A stretch of 43,402 nt of DNA, taken from NCBI GenBank assembly GCA_948919095.1, contig CAQYCU010000008.1:4736-48137 (forward strand), read 5' to 3'. Made by a program: the position numbers and the translations under genes. How positions within the stretch are numbered: position 1 is the stretch's first letter; each line of letters begins with the position of its first letter. Under the pieces are notes generated by a model that did not search any database, had not been told where the DNA came from, and was given only the letters and a program-made list of their open reading frames with translations. This document shows, one piece after another, positions 25,231 through 34,358 of the stretch. The DNA comes from an uncultured Clostridia bacterium. GTDB taxonomy: Bacteria > Bacillota > Clostridia > TANB77 > CAG-508.

Positions 25231-25260
25231 AAAAAGCTCTTTTCTAGTAAGGGCTTTTTG
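25231..25260 (+). terminator. Rho-independent terminator downstream of the tRNA
   Basis: AAAAAGCTC and GGGCTTTTT form a 9-bp stem (one T-G pair) around an 11-nt loop, ending in a T run. The stretch 25171-25230 has no other recognisable content. Confidence 0.7.
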
Positions 25261-25281
25261 TTATTTATGGAGGAAAAACAA

Positions 25282-25518
25282 ATGAATTTTGAAAATATAG
25301 AAACAAATTACAAAGAACATAACAGCCTAAAAAAGACACTAAATAAAAGTAAACACGATACAATAGAACAATATAAGTCAATGATATGTCCTCAATGTGT
25401 GCATTACAAAGACATAAACTATCAAGACTGTAAAATAGTAACAAGAATTGACGTCAAAGCAGGATGTACAAACTATAAATGTAAAGAGTATTGCAAGAAC
25501 AAGGAGAAAAAGAATTGA
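25282..25518 (+). CDS. Cysteine-rich (zinc-ribbon-like) phage protein
   Basis: 78 residues; ATG 25282 about 8 nt after GGAGGA. Six or more Cys in pairs (CPQCVHY, DCKIV, GCTNYKCKEYC) suggest a zinc-binding fold. First gene after the tRNA terminator. No specific family recognised. Confidence 0.6.
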   Translation: MNFENIETNYKEHNSLKKTLNKSKHDTIEQYKSMICPQCVHYKDINYQDCKIVTRIDVKAGCTNYKCKEYCKNKEKKN

Positions 25519-25922
25519 AATTTAAAATAAATAATACTGAATGGACAATAAAAGTGGTAGATGAAGCAACGATAAATAACGAAATGAAACAGGATGATAT
25601 TTTAGGATTAACAATATATAAAACGCAGGAAGTGTTATTACTAGAAAATCAAGCAAACATAATAAAAACATTAAAGCATGAACTTATGCATGTCTGGCTT
25701 TATGAATATGGGCATAATCAAAATGACGAGAAGACATTTAGTTACGAAGATGTTTGTGAAGTAGTAGCGAGCAGTAATGAGTTTATAAATGAGATAGTAA
25801 ATCAATATTTAGGAATAGAGCCACTATATTTGTGCGATAAAGAAAAAAATACAGAATGTAATAAGAAGAATTGTGGCGAATGCGTAATGACAAATAATAT
25901 TAAATACGCAAAACATAAATAG
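25515..25922 (+). CDS. ImmA/IrrE-like metallopeptidase
   Basis: 136 residues from TTG 25515, 8 nt after AAGGAG and overlapping the previous stop. LKHELMHVWLYEYGH is a zinc site (H55, E56, H59), with acidic candidates in YEDVCEVVAS for the third ligand. A C-terminal Cys cluster (CDKEKNTECNKKNCGEC) is unusual for the family. ImmA-type proteases cleave repressors; in this late position the target is unknown. Confidence 0.7.
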   Translation: MKFKINNTEWTIKVVDEATINNEMKQDDILGLTIYKTQEVLLLENQANIIKTLKHELMHVWLYEYGHNQNDEKTFSYEDVCEVVASSNEFINEIVNQYLGIEPLYLCDKEKNTECNKKNCGECVMTNNIKYAKHK

Positions 25923-25935
25923 AGAAGGTGGAGGC

Positions 25936-26411
25936 ATGGCAAAGTATGACTGGAAGCAGTTAGAAAAAGAATATATATTAAGTGACTGTAAAAGTGTTAG
26001 TAGTTTTTTAAAGGACAAGAACATAAAAAATAATGGAAGTACCAAAAAGAGGACTAAACGGTTGGAAAGAAAAAAAGGCACTAAAAGAGGACAAAAAGAG
26101 TACTAAAACAGTAGAAAAAGTTATTGAAAAAGAGTCCGAAAAAGAAGCACAACAAATCGTCAACGTTAAGTCGATTGCAAATGATTTAGCACTTAATATA
26201 ATAAAATCGAATAAAGAACTACACATTCACACGGACATGTTTGGAAAGCAACACAAAGGAACGATTGATTCAGCAAGATTAAAAAAACTAACATCAGCAC
26301 TAAAAGACATAAGTGATATATTGGGGAAACGGCACAACAGAAAACAATGATAATATTCAAATAATCAATGATTTACCAGTAGGAGAAATTAAAAATGACA
26401 AAACAAGTTAG
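25936..26411 (+). CDS. terS: Terminase small subunit, read with two CGG +1 shifts
   Basis: DNA-recognition subunit of the packaging motor, 157 residues after both shifts. ATG 25936 follows GGTGGAGG. DWKQLEKEYILSDCKSVSSFLKDKNI is the usual TerS helix-turn-helix start. The first CGG (26059) is followed by K-GWKEKKALKEDKK, the typical GW..K motif. The second (26330) gives LGK-GTTENNDNIQIINDLPVGE, ending at TAG 26409-26411, inside the start of the large-subunit gene. Without shifts the product is short and basic and lacks the oligomerisation region. Confidence 0.82.
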
Positions 26412-27771
26412 TCTAAAAAGCTTAGTTGCTCCACATTTTTGGAGTACATTTAACTCTAAAATTACTCATCAAATTGATAAAGGTGGCAGGGGTTCAACAA
26501 AAACAAGCAAAGACGCATTGAAAGTAGTTACGCATTGTTTAAGTGAAAATAATTGTAGTGCTGTTGTAATAAGAAGATACCAAAACACATTAAGAAATAG
26601 TGTCTATAAAGAAATAAAAAGGGCAGCTACAAGACTGGAATTACAAGAAGGCAAGAATTATCAAGCGTATGTAAGTCCATTAGAAATACATCTTAATAAT
26701 TCAAATAATATATATTTTGCAGGCGGTGACGATTATGAAAAAATAAAAGGAATGATAGACGAGAAAAAACCTATAAAAATAATATGGTTTGAAGAATTGA
26801 CAGAGTTTAACGGACCAGACGAAATTGAGCAAATTATTGCAACATTTACTAGGGGAAATGATGATTGGTTTATAGTTCTATATTCATATAACCCACCTAA
26901 AAACAAATATCATTGGGTTAATATATGGGAAGAACAGATGAAAAAGAGAAAAGACTGTATTGTAACGCACAGTGATTATGAAACAGTTCCTGAAAAATGG
27001 CTTGGTAGAATATTTATAGAACAAGCAGAAGAGTTAAGAAAGAATGATGAAAAGCGTTTTAGATGGATATATAAGGGAGAAGTTATAGGAATTGAAGGAC
27101 TTATTCATAATCCTGATTTAATTGAATGGGTACCAGAAAATTACATTGAAAAAAACAATATAAAGATATTATATTTAGATTTTTCAACAGACTGTGGACA
27201 TCAGACATCAGCCACTGCTAGTGGCTGTTATGGCTTTGGTGATGATGGGTATTGGTATAGATTAGATTCTTATTACTACAGCCCAAATGAAAAAATGATA
27301 AAGAAAGCACCGAGCGAACTTGCAAAAGATATATTTAATTTTAAAACATTGATGATAAAGAAATATAAAAGTATAGCAGACCAAGAAACTGTAGATAGTG
27401 CTGAAGGGGCTTTAAGAAATCAGTATTTCAAAGATTATGGAATAAGATTACATCCTGTTGATAAAGGCAAAGACAAAGAAGAAGGATTAATTGAGCCGAC
27501 AAATGATTTTTTAGCTAAAAGAAAATTTAGGGCATTAGATAACAGCAATAATCAAATATTTAAAAAAGAAATAAATAACTATACCTACAAAGAAGGAAGT
27601 ATAGAAAAAGGAAAGCCAATTCCAGATAAAACGGAAAAGGCTTTTTTAAGCAGTGAAAAATACTATAACACTTATACTCAAGACTACTCATATACTTACT
27701 GCGACCACAGTTGTGACGATTTTCAGTATTGGGTGAAAGACAACTTACAAAAATTAGGATTAAAATATTAG
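26395..27771 (+). CDS. terL: Terminase large subunit
   Basis: ATPase and nuclease that packages DNA, 458 residues. Walker A-type KGGRGSTKT (G30-T37); Walker B IKIIWFEELTEF; FTRGNDDWFIVLYSYNPP; nuclease acidic residues in LYLDFSTD, IADQETVDSAEG and DHSCDD. Overlaps terS by 17 bp. Single unbroken frame with no in-frame CGG. Confidence 0.95.
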   Translation: MTKQVSLKSLVAPHFWSTFNSKITHQIDKGGRGSTKTSKDALKVVTHCLSENNCSAVVIRRYQNTLRNSVYKEIKRAATRLELQEGKNYQAYVSPLEIHLNNSNNIYFAGGDDYEKIKGMIDEKKPIKIIWFEELTEFNGPDEIEQIIATFTRGNDDWFIVLYSYNPPKNKYHWVNIWEEQMKKRKDCIVTHSDYETVPEKWLGRIFIEQAEELRKNDEKRFRWIYKGEVIGIEGLIHNPDLIEWVPENYIEKNNIKILYLDFSTDCGHQTSATASGCYGFGDDGYWYRLDSYYYSPNEKMIKKAPSELAKDIFNFKTLMIKKYKSIADQETVDSAEGALRNQYFKDYGIRLHPVDKGKDKEEGLIEPTNDFLAKRKFRALDNSNNQIFKKEINNYTYKEGSIEKGKPIPDKTEKAFLSSEKYYNTYTQDYSYTYCDHSCDDFQYWVKDNLQKLGLKY

Positions 27772-27783
27772 AAAGGACTGAAT

Positions 27784-29208
27784 ATGGATTTATACGATAA
27801 TATTGCAAATGCATTAAATAAAAAAGGAATAAATGTAGCAATAGGTAATATGTATGATGCTATGTCCATTTGGAAGCAATACTGGCGAGGCAGTGTAAAT
27901 GATTTTCACTTTTATAATGTGAAGTTGGCGAATGGAACAACTAAGACTTGTGAACGCTTAACCATGAATATGGCCAAAAAAGTAAGTGAAGATTTTGCAA
28001 AATTATTATGGACTGAGAAAACACAGATACAATTAAGTAATAAAAAAGCTACAGAAAGGCTATGGAGTGTTTTAGATAGTAAAGAAAATAGCCTTACAAT
28101 TAATTTACCAATTTTTATTGAGAAAGTTTGTGCATTAGGAAGCGGAATGCTCGTAGAGTATAAAAAAGAAGGAAAAACAATAATAGATTACATAGATGGA
28201 GACTGCATAATTCCTTATAAATATACAAATGGATATATAAATGGGGTAATTTCAGTTAGTACTTTTATTGAAAAAGCAGGAGAAGATACATTATATTATT
28301 CACACTTAATGTATCATGAATTTGATGGAGTAAACTATACTAGATACAACGAATTATATGTGTCAAATGTTGAAAATGAACTTGGTGAAGAAATTGAATT
28401 TAGTGTAAAATACCCAAATGTTATAAATCCATATATAATAAAAACAGATACTCCACACTTTCAAGTAGTAAGACCAAATTTAGCAAATAACTATGACTGC
28501 AATACTCCTATGGGGTTGTCAGTATATGCTAACAGCTTAGATAAATTAAAGTCAATAGATTTAAAATATGATAGTTTTATGCGAGAGTTTGACTTAGGTA
28601 GAAAAAGAATTTTAGTAGATAGAGCTGCTCTAAAAGCGCAAGTAAATGTTGATGAAAATGGAAAGACAAGCATGGTTCAATACTTTGATAGTAATGACCA
28701 GGCTTATGTTGCAATAAATGGAATGGAAGGACAGCCAGTAAAAGAAATAGACTTTACTTTAAGAACCCAAGAACACATAGATGCAATTAATGCGGACTTG
28801 AATTGGTTAAGTTCAGGAGTAGGGCTTGGACAAAATTTTTATAAGTTTGATGGTAAAGAAGTAAAGACCGCAACGGAAGTCATTTCAGAAAATTCTGATA
28901 CATTTAGAACTAGAGAACATCATTGGCTTATCATACATGATGCAATATACGATTTAGTAAAAGCAGTATGTGAACTTGAAGGAATACAAACAAAGTCAAT
29001 TAGCATAATATCAGATGATAGCATTATAGAAGACAAAAATGCAAAAGAATTAAGGGCAATGCAGAAAGTAAGTCAAGGATTGAGTTCAAAGAAAAAATTT
29101 CTTATAGATGTAGAAGGAATGACAGAAGACGAGGCACAAAAAGAACTACAAGAAATTGCAAACGAAAAACAAAGCAATGCTGAGATGTTTGGTGTTAAGG
29201 AGGAATAA
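27784..29208 (+). CDS. Portal protein, SPP1 gp6-like
   Basis: 474 residues, usual length. The N-terminal region IWKQYWRGSVNDFHFYNV, KVSEDFAKLLWTEKTQI, the stem DLNWLSSGVGLGQNFYKFDGKEVKTATEVISENS and the C-terminal DDSIIEDKNAKELRAMQKVSQGLSSKKKFLIDVEGMTEDEA match the SPP1-type portal family. It forms the dodecameric DNA channel at the head vertex. Confidence 0.93.
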   Translation: MDLYDNIANALNKKGINVAIGNMYDAMSIWKQYWRGSVNDFHFYNVKLANGTTKTCERLTMNMAKKVSEDFAKLLWTEKTQIQLSNKKATERLWSVLDSKENSLTINLPIFIEKVCALGSGMLVEYKKEGKTIIDYIDGDCIIPYKYTNGYINGVISVSTFIEKAGEDTLYYSHLMYHEFDGVNYTRYNELYVSNVENELGEEIEFSVKYPNVINPYIIKTDTPHFQVVRPNLANNYDCNTPMGLSVYANSLDKLKSIDLKYDSFMREFDLGRKRILVDRAALKAQVNVDENGKTSMVQYFDSNDQAYVAINGMEGQPVKEIDFTLRTQEHIDAINADLNWLSSGVGLGQNFYKFDGKEVKTATEVISENSDTFRTREHHWLIIHDAIYDLVKAVCELEGIQTKSISIISDDSIIEDKNAKELRAMQKVSQGLSSKKKFLIDVEGMTEDEAQKELQEIANEKQSNAEMFGVKEE

Positions 29209-29211
29209 TAG

Positions 29212-30972
29212 ATGCTAACTCCAGAACAATTTAACGAAATAGCTGGAGAAGCTAGTAAGATTTATTCGAAATTAGAATTAGAAATAATAGAAGAAATAGC
29301 AGAAAGAATAGCAAATGTAGGTTATGCGAATACTGTTGTTAAAAATGACACGATGATTGCTCAGGAAATGGGATTACTATATCAAGATATTGTGAACCTG
29401 GCAGCGGAATATAACAACGAAAGTTATGAAAAGATACAAAGTATTTTTAATGAAGCAGGTATAAAAACATTAAAGTTTGATGACCGAATATACAAAGAAG
29501 CGGGATTGAATCCAGTACCAATAAAGCAAAGTAAAACAATGTTACAATTGTTATTAGCAACAGCAGAAAAAACAAGTAATAATTTAAGTAATTTAACAAT
29601 GACAACAGCTAATACAAGTCAAACAGAATTTTATAATGCGATGAATAAAGCGTATATGGAGGTATCAACAGGAGTAAAAAGCTATTCACAGTCTATAATG
29701 GATGCGGTGGAAAACATAGCATCAAAAGGAGCAATAGTTGAATATCCATCAGGATACAAAACCAGTATTGAAAATGCTACAAGGATGAATGTCGTAACAG
29801 GCGTTAGTCAAACTTGTGGGAAACTACAACTAATGAGAGCAAAAGAACTTGAATGGGATTTAATGGAATTGACAGCACATTCTGGAGCAAGACCAACTCA
29901 TGCAGCCTGGCAAGGTAGAATAGTAAGTTTGAGTGGGCAAGACGGATATTTAAGTTTAAATGATATAGGTTATGGAACAGCAACAGGATTTAAGGGTATA
30001 AGCTGTTATCATGATTGGCGACCTTATTATGAAGGCAGTAGCAGAACATACACAAATAATGAACTAGAAAAAATGGCAAACGAAACAGTTATATATAATG
30101 GACAGAAAATAAAAAGATATGATGCCCAGCAAATGCAAAGAAGAATGGAAAGGCAAATAAGACAAAATAAAAAAGATATAGCAGGAATAAAAGGACTTTT
30201 AACATCTAATAATAAAGATTTAGATGTAGACAGTACAAAAAGTAAGCTACAGCAATTACAAAACAGATACAATGTACATAATAATACTCTAAATGACTTT
30301 TTAGAACAAACTAAATTTAGAAAAGATAATTCTAGGTTATTTGTAGTAAATAATAAAATATTGCCAAAAGAAACAAAAAATGATAATATAATACCAGAAT
30401 ACAAGAAAAACTTGATAAAAGAACAATATAGAAGGTATAGCCAAAAAGAGCTAAAACAGTTAGCAAAAGAAACAAACAATATAGTTAATAAATACATTAA
30501 TAATGAAAGTAAATGGTCTGGAAAATTAACGATTTTAGAACAGGGAATAAAAGAAAAAGGAATAGTTATTAATTATGCAAAATTGTGGAATTGCAATATT
30601 TTGCTTCATCCTGAAACAGCTCCTAGCATGATAATACACGAGCAATTACATGCACACTCAATTAGTTATTATACTAAAAAAATATATAGAGAAAATTCTA
30701 GAATAGAAGAAGCAACAATACAATTAATGACAAAAGAGATTTGCAAAAAAGAAAAGATTAATTACATAGCATCACAATATGATGAGTGGGTAAAAAAATT
30801 AGAAGAAATAAACAAAATAGTAGGGATAAAAAGCACCAATTTAGAATTTGTTCAAGAACTTATTAGTATTTCGCCAGAAAAAAGAATTGAATTTATAGAA
30901 GAGAAGGCAATAAATTTGACAATAGATAAATGGAGTAGATTGGGTGATTTATTAGACGAATTGAGGAATTAA
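29212..30972 (+). CDS. Minor capsid protein fused to a C-terminal zincin-like domain
   Basis: 586 residues. Residues 1 to about 330 match phage minor capsid protein 2 (Mu F-like): TAHSGARPTHAAWQGRIVSLSG, GYGTATGFKGISCYHDWRPYYEG, then a coiled coil. After a charged linker, residues about 420-586 form a separate domain with IIHEQLHAHS (H476, E477, H480) and a downstream EE pair (499-500), a metallopeptidase pattern. Mu F/SPP1 gp7 proteins can carry toxin or enzyme domains at this place; they may be delivered with the DNA. The next 65-residue gene could be its partner. Activity is inferred. Confidence 0.8.
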   Translation: MLTPEQFNEIAGEASKIYSKLELEIIEEIAERIANVGYANTVVKNDTMIAQEMGLLYQDIVNLAAEYNNESYEKIQSIFNEAGIKTLKFDDRIYKEAGLNPVPIKQSKTMLQLLLATAEKTSNNLSNLTMTTANTSQTEFYNAMNKAYMEVSTGVKSYSQSIMDAVENIASKGAIVEYPSGYKTSIENATRMNVVTGVSQTCGKLQLMRAKELEWDLMELTAHSGARPTHAAWQGRIVSLSGQDGYLSLNDIGYGTATGFKGISCYHDWRPYYEGSSRTYTNNELEKMANETVIYNGQKIKRYDAQQMQRRMERQIRQNKKDIAGIKGLLTSNNKDLDVDSTKSKLQQLQNRYNVHNNTLNDFLEQTKFRKDNSRLFVVNNKILPKETKNDNIIPEYKKNLIKEQYRRYSQKELKQLAKETNNIVNKYINNESKWSGKLTILEQGIKEKGIVINYAKLWNCNILLHPETAPSMIIHEQLHAHSISYYTKKIYRENSRIEEATIQLMTKEICKKEKINYIASQYDEWVKKLEEINKIVGIKSTNLEFVQELISISPEKRIEFIEEKAINLTIDKWSRLGDLLDELRN

Positions 30973-30973
30973 T

Positions 30974-31171
30974 ATGAAAAAATATGTTGATGAGCTAATA
31001 GAAAAAACAAAAGTAGGTAACAAAGGACTACCTGATAATTATTGGAATGACTTAATTGATGAAATAAGTGATTGGTTAAAAAGTAATCATAGTAAAGAGG
31101 ATGAAAAAAAATTTTACAAAGAAGCAATGGTTGAAAGGGTCTTTATGGCATCTGATTATTCAGATGAATAA
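30974..31171 (+). CDS. Small acidic protein, possible partner of the capsid zincin
   Basis: 65 residues starting 1 bp after the minor-capsid gene. MKKYVDELIEKTKVGNKGLPDNYWNDLIDEISDWLKS; helical, net acidic. It is followed by a terminator. No family recognised. Its size, charge and coupling would fit an immunity or inhibitor protein, but nothing in the sequence proves it. Confidence 0.5.
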   Translation: MKKYVDELIEKTKVGNKGLPDNYWNDLIDEISDWLKSNHSKEDEKKFYKEAMVERVFMASDYSDE

Positions 31172-31196
31172 AAATATAAATAATATAATAATTCAA

Positions 31197-31222
31197 AGTC
31201 GTAGTAATACGGCTTTTTATTA
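31197..31222 (+). terminator. Rho-independent terminator before the scaffold gene
   Basis: AGTCGTA/TACGGCT (one T-G pair), loop GTAA, then TTTTTATT. It probably reduces read-through from packaging to head genes. The rest of 31223-31298 holds only the scaffold RBS. Confidence 0.65.
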
Positions 31223-31298
31223 CGCCTTTTTTACGGGAGCAGGCTTAAAAGAACAACTGGGAAAACAGTCGACGGACTTAAAATGGGAGGTTTATAAT

Positions 31299-31871
31299 AT
31301 GGGAGAAAATAATAATCGAGAAAAAGAAGAAAAAACAACAGTAGAAGGCACAGAAGCTGAAGGAACTGGGACAGTAGATAGCACTCAGACTACTGAAACT
31401 AAAACTGAGGGAGCAGAAGAAACACTTGAAGAAAAAGCACAAAAACTTGCTGATGGAATGTTAAAGAAAAAAATGAAAGGCATGCCATCAAAGGAAGAGT
31501 TAAAAGCATTCAAAGACTGGCAAGAAACTCAAAAAACTGCTGAACAAAAGCAAAATGAAAAAGAAGCAGAATATCAAAAGGCATTAACTGAAAAAGAGGA
31601 ACTAATAAGAGAAAACCAAGCATTCAAAGCTGGTGTAAATTCAGAAGATGTTGATTATGTAGTTTTCAAAGTAAGTAAAATAGAAGGAGATTTTGAAGAG
31701 AATTTAAAAGATTTTCTAAAAAATAACCCTAAGTACTTAGAAAAAGAACAAGAAGACACAAAACAAGAAGGACAAACAACTGGTGTAGCAAATAAAGGAA
31801 TAGCTACACAAGAGGAAAGTGGTGTAATGTCTATTTTAAAGGCAAAGTACCCAGAAATTTATAAAAAATAG
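31299..31871 (+). CDS. Capsid scaffolding protein
   Basis: 190 residues from ATG 31299 (RBS GGGAGGT); the longer upstream frame is not used. Acidic Glu/Thr-rich N-terminus (EKEEKTTVEGTEAEGTG), a long coiled coil with KEEL...QKQNEKEAEYQKALTEKEEL, and a basic-hydrophobic tail (MSILKAKYPEIYKK). This layout and the position before the major capsid gene identify a scaffold (GP20/DUF4355-like). Confidence 0.85.
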   Translation: MGENNNREKEEKTTVEGTEAEGTGTVDSTQTTETKTEGAEETLEEKAQKLADGMLKKKMKGMPSKEELKAFKDWQETQKTAEQKQNEKEAEYQKALTEKEELIRENQAFKAGVNSEDVDYVVFKVSKIEGDFEENLKDFLKNNPKYLEKEQEDTKQEGQTTGVANKGIATQEESGVMSILKAKYPEIYKK

Positions 31872-31883
31872 GAGGAATTAAAT

Positions 31884-32777
31884 ATGGGAAACCCAATTAA
31901 TAAAACAGGAACACACAAGTCTCAAGAAAAATATACAAACGAGATTGTTCCATTAATGAGACAAGAATTTTCAATAAGAAATGATTTTAGCAGAGACTAC
32001 GAAGGAAATCCAGTAGTAGGTGCTGTTAAAGTACCAACTAGAAAAAATGAAGTAAAACTTACAGATTATGATATTTTACATGGAGTTGAGTTGTCACAAT
32101 CTGCAACAGACTACATTGATATTTTAGTAAATAAAGAAAAAGCTATTAATGAATTAATAGACGGATATGAAGCTGAAACTGTACCAGACAATATAAGAGC
32201 TCAAAGAATTGAGATTGCTGCTTATGGAACAGGGACGGCATTAGAGAAATCTGCTATTAATGCATTAGTCAAAGGGGGAACTGTATCAGATGATACAACA
32301 CCACTAGCTGAAAAAACTGTTTATGCAAAAATAGCAAAAGAAGTTAAAAATATGAAGGAAAGAGGCATAAAAGCTAATGAAATGAAAATAGCAATATCAG
32401 CTAATACTGAATTACTATTATTAACTGATGAAAAGTTTTCAAACACAGCTGGAACATTAGGAGCTGAGTTAGTACGTGATGGTGTAATTGGTAAAATAGC
32501 AGGTGTTGTAACAAAACCATGTTATTTAATGCCTGAAAATGTTGAATTTATAATCTATGCTAAGAGATGGTGTCAAGCTATTGATGCTTGGAAGATAGAA
32601 ACTACAATAAATAATATTAGTGATGGAAAACACGTTGGTGCTTCTGCTTTGCAAGGAAGAATGGTATATAATGATGTTGTAACAAATGCTTTAGCTGTTC
32701 AAATTAAAAAGAACTCAGCAGACGAAATACTATTAGATGAAACAAACAAAGAAGAGGCAGAAGAGCCTACCGTATAG
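31884..32777 (+). CDS. Major capsid protein
   Basis: 297 residues, HK97-fold type without a long delta domain. TRKNEVKLTDYDILHGVELSQSATDYIDILVNKEKAINELIDGYEAE and VYNDVVTNALAVQIKK are typical of clostridial siphovirus capsids. RBS GGAGG. Acidic C-terminal tail. Confidence 0.88.
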   Translation: MGNPINKTGTHKSQEKYTNEIVPLMRQEFSIRNDFSRDYEGNPVVGAVKVPTRKNEVKLTDYDILHGVELSQSATDYIDILVNKEKAINELIDGYEAETVPDNIRAQRIEIAAYGTGTALEKSAINALVKGGTVSDDTTPLAEKTVYAKIAKEVKNMKERGIKANEMKIAISANTELLLLTDEKFSNTAGTLGAELVRDGVIGKIAGVVTKPCYLMPENVEFIIYAKRWCQAIDAWKIETTINNISDGKHVGASALQGRMVYNDVVTNALAVQIKKNSADEILLDETNKEEAEEPTV

Positions 32778-32790
32778 GAGAAATTAAAAT

Positions 32791-33171
32791 ATGTTGAAAT
32801 ACATAGATGATATGGAATATCAAAAATTATTAGGCGCTGAAAAGGTGCCCAATAACCTTAATGATTTAGTAATAGAAGCAAGTAACTATATTAACCGACA
32901 AACACAAGGAAGAATTGATAAAAGCAATGTTCCAGAAGAAGTTAAATATGTTACTTGCTTAATTATTGATTTATTAGTAGAACAAAATAATAAAATATCC
33001 GAAATTGGAAATCTAAAATCACAAAATATAGAAGGTTGGGAAGAATCTTATATTACACCAGAAGATATAAAGAAAGACTATGAAAGCAAAAAGTATGAAA
33101 CATTAGTAACTTACCTTTGGAACATAATCGGAACAGATGGAAATCCTTTATTATATTGTGGGGTGAGATAA
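32791..33171 (+). CDS. Head-tail connector (gp6-like)
   Basis: 126 residues. MLKYIDDMEYQKLLGAEKVPNNLNDLVIEASNYINRQTQGRI is the usual start of gp6/gp15-type connectors that extend the portal channel. Stop overlaps the next ATG. Confidence 0.8.
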   Translation: MLKYIDDMEYQKLLGAEKVPNNLNDLVIEASNYINRQTQGRIDKSNVPEEVKYVTCLIIDLLVEQNNKISEIGNLKSQNIEGWEESYITPEDIKKDYESKKYETLVTYLWNIIGTDGNPLLYCGVR

Positions 33172-33507
33172 TGAACAATAGATTTTTTATACACAAAATA
33201 ACTGTATATCATTTTGAAGATAACGAAAAGGTTACGAGATTACTTTTTGAGCAAGTTTACTTTAGGCATAATAAAAAGTCTAATTTAATAGATAAACGGA
33301 CTTGAAAAAGGAAGTACAGGCTCAATAACAATACCTACCACAGCAAAACTAGATATTGGAACAGACGATTATATAGTTGAAGGAATTGTAGAAGATGAAT
33401 TTGACTTAAATAGTTTAATAAATAAATATCAAGTATTTAAAGTAGTAAGTGTAGACGACAATAGAAAAGGAAACTTACAACACTATAAAATAGGAGTAAG
33501 CGAATAA
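33171..33507 (+). CDS. Head-closure / head-tail adaptor protein, read with one CGG +1 shift
   Basis: 111 residues after the shift. The first 42 codons (MNNRFFIHKITVYHFEDNEKV...KKSNLIDK) reach CGG at 33297. Skipping the C gives DK-GLEKGSTGSITIPTTAKLDIGTDDYIVEGIVEDEFDLNSLI, running to TAA 33505-33507, which overlaps the next ATG. The position (third gene after major capsid) and beta-rich content fit a head-closure protein. Unshifted it ends after two more codons. Confidence 0.78.
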
Positions 33508-33917
33508 TGAGTAACAGTGGATTTAATATAACAGTAAAAATGAACCAAGCTAGTCAAATAATAAAAGACCACGGACTTGATGAAAATGGAAGGGTAACAG
33601 AGTTTTTACGTGATACAGTATATAGATTATATGAACCATATGTTTCAAGAAACATTGGTAATTTATATAGGCAAGTTACATTTCCCAACAAACACTCAAT
33701 CAAGCATATAGTTCCATATGGACATTATCATTATAAAGGGAAAAAGGCAGTAGGACCAAGTAAACCTAAAGGAGTAAAAAGAAAAATATCAGGAATTGAT
33801 ATGCAGTATCAAGGGGCACCAAAACGAGGACCAGAGTGGGACAAAAGGATGATGAATGATAGAGGAAAAGAAGTGTGCAAAGATGTAGAGAACTTTATCA
33901 AAAATGGAGGAAAGTAA
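33507..33917 (+). CDS. Minor capsid / head-tail joining protein
   Basis: 136 residues. The PEWDKRMMNDRGKEVCKDVENFI ending and YEPYVSRNIGNLYRQV / VPYGHYHYKGK centre match the phage minor capsid family found in this position (HK97 gp10-like). Basic middle segment. Confidence 0.72.
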   Translation: MSNSGFNITVKMNQASQIIKDHGLDENGRVTEFLRDTVYRLYEPYVSRNIGNLYRQVTFPNKHSIKHIVPYGHYHYKGKKAVGPSKPKGVKRKISGIDMQYQGAPKRGPEWDKRMMNDRGKEVCKDVENFIKNGGK

Positions 33918-34339
33918 TGGAAGAAAAGTCAAAAATGGAACAAATAAAAGAATGGATAGAGACTTGTCCACTACTAAAAGGTGGAAAAATAAATGTAGAC
34001 TATTTAAAAGATAAACCACAAAGTTATTCAATAGATAGAACGCCAGTAAATCCCGATATGAATAATTTTATAGATGGAAATGGCGGAAAAAGGCAGATAG
34101 CCTTTGACTTCTCAGTAACAGCTCCGATTTCATCAAGTAAAGCGATAATAAATTTAGCCAATAGCAAATTTTGTGAAGATTTTACTGAGTGGATAAAAAT
34201 GCAAAACAGATTAAAACAGTTTCCAAAAATAAAAGGGGCTTTTTCAATAAAATGTACAAGCCCAGGATATTTATTACAAAAAACAGAAACAATGGCAATA
34301 TATATAATACAAATGAATTTTACCTATTATGAATTTTAA
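33917..34339 (+). CDS. Tail terminator-like minor capsid protein
   Basis: 140 residues from ATG 33917 (RBS GGAGG). SYSIDRTPVNPDMNNFIDGNGGKRQIAFDFSVTAPIS and WIKMQNRLKQFPKI match the minor capsid/tail completion family of clostridial phages. It probably stops tail-tube growth and joins it to the head. Confidence 0.75.
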   Translation: MEEKSKMEQIKEWIETCPLLKGGKINVDYLKDKPQSYSIDRTPVNPDMNNFIDGNGGKRQIAFDFSVTAPISSSKAIINLANSKFCEDFTEWIKMQNRLKQFPKIKGAFSIKCTSPGYLLQKTETMAIYIIQMNFTYYEF

Positions 34340-34358
34340 AGAAAAAGGAGGAAATAAA

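Noticed and set aside
26033..26340. Separate gene starting at 26033
   Set aside because: The ATG lacks a good RBS, and the upstream ATG at 25936 with GGTGGAGG joins this frame through a CGG shift to make a complete terminase small subunit.
31101..31298. N-terminal extension of the scaffold protein
   Set aside because: It runs through a terminator and the previous gene; ATG 31299 with GGGAGGT is the proper start.
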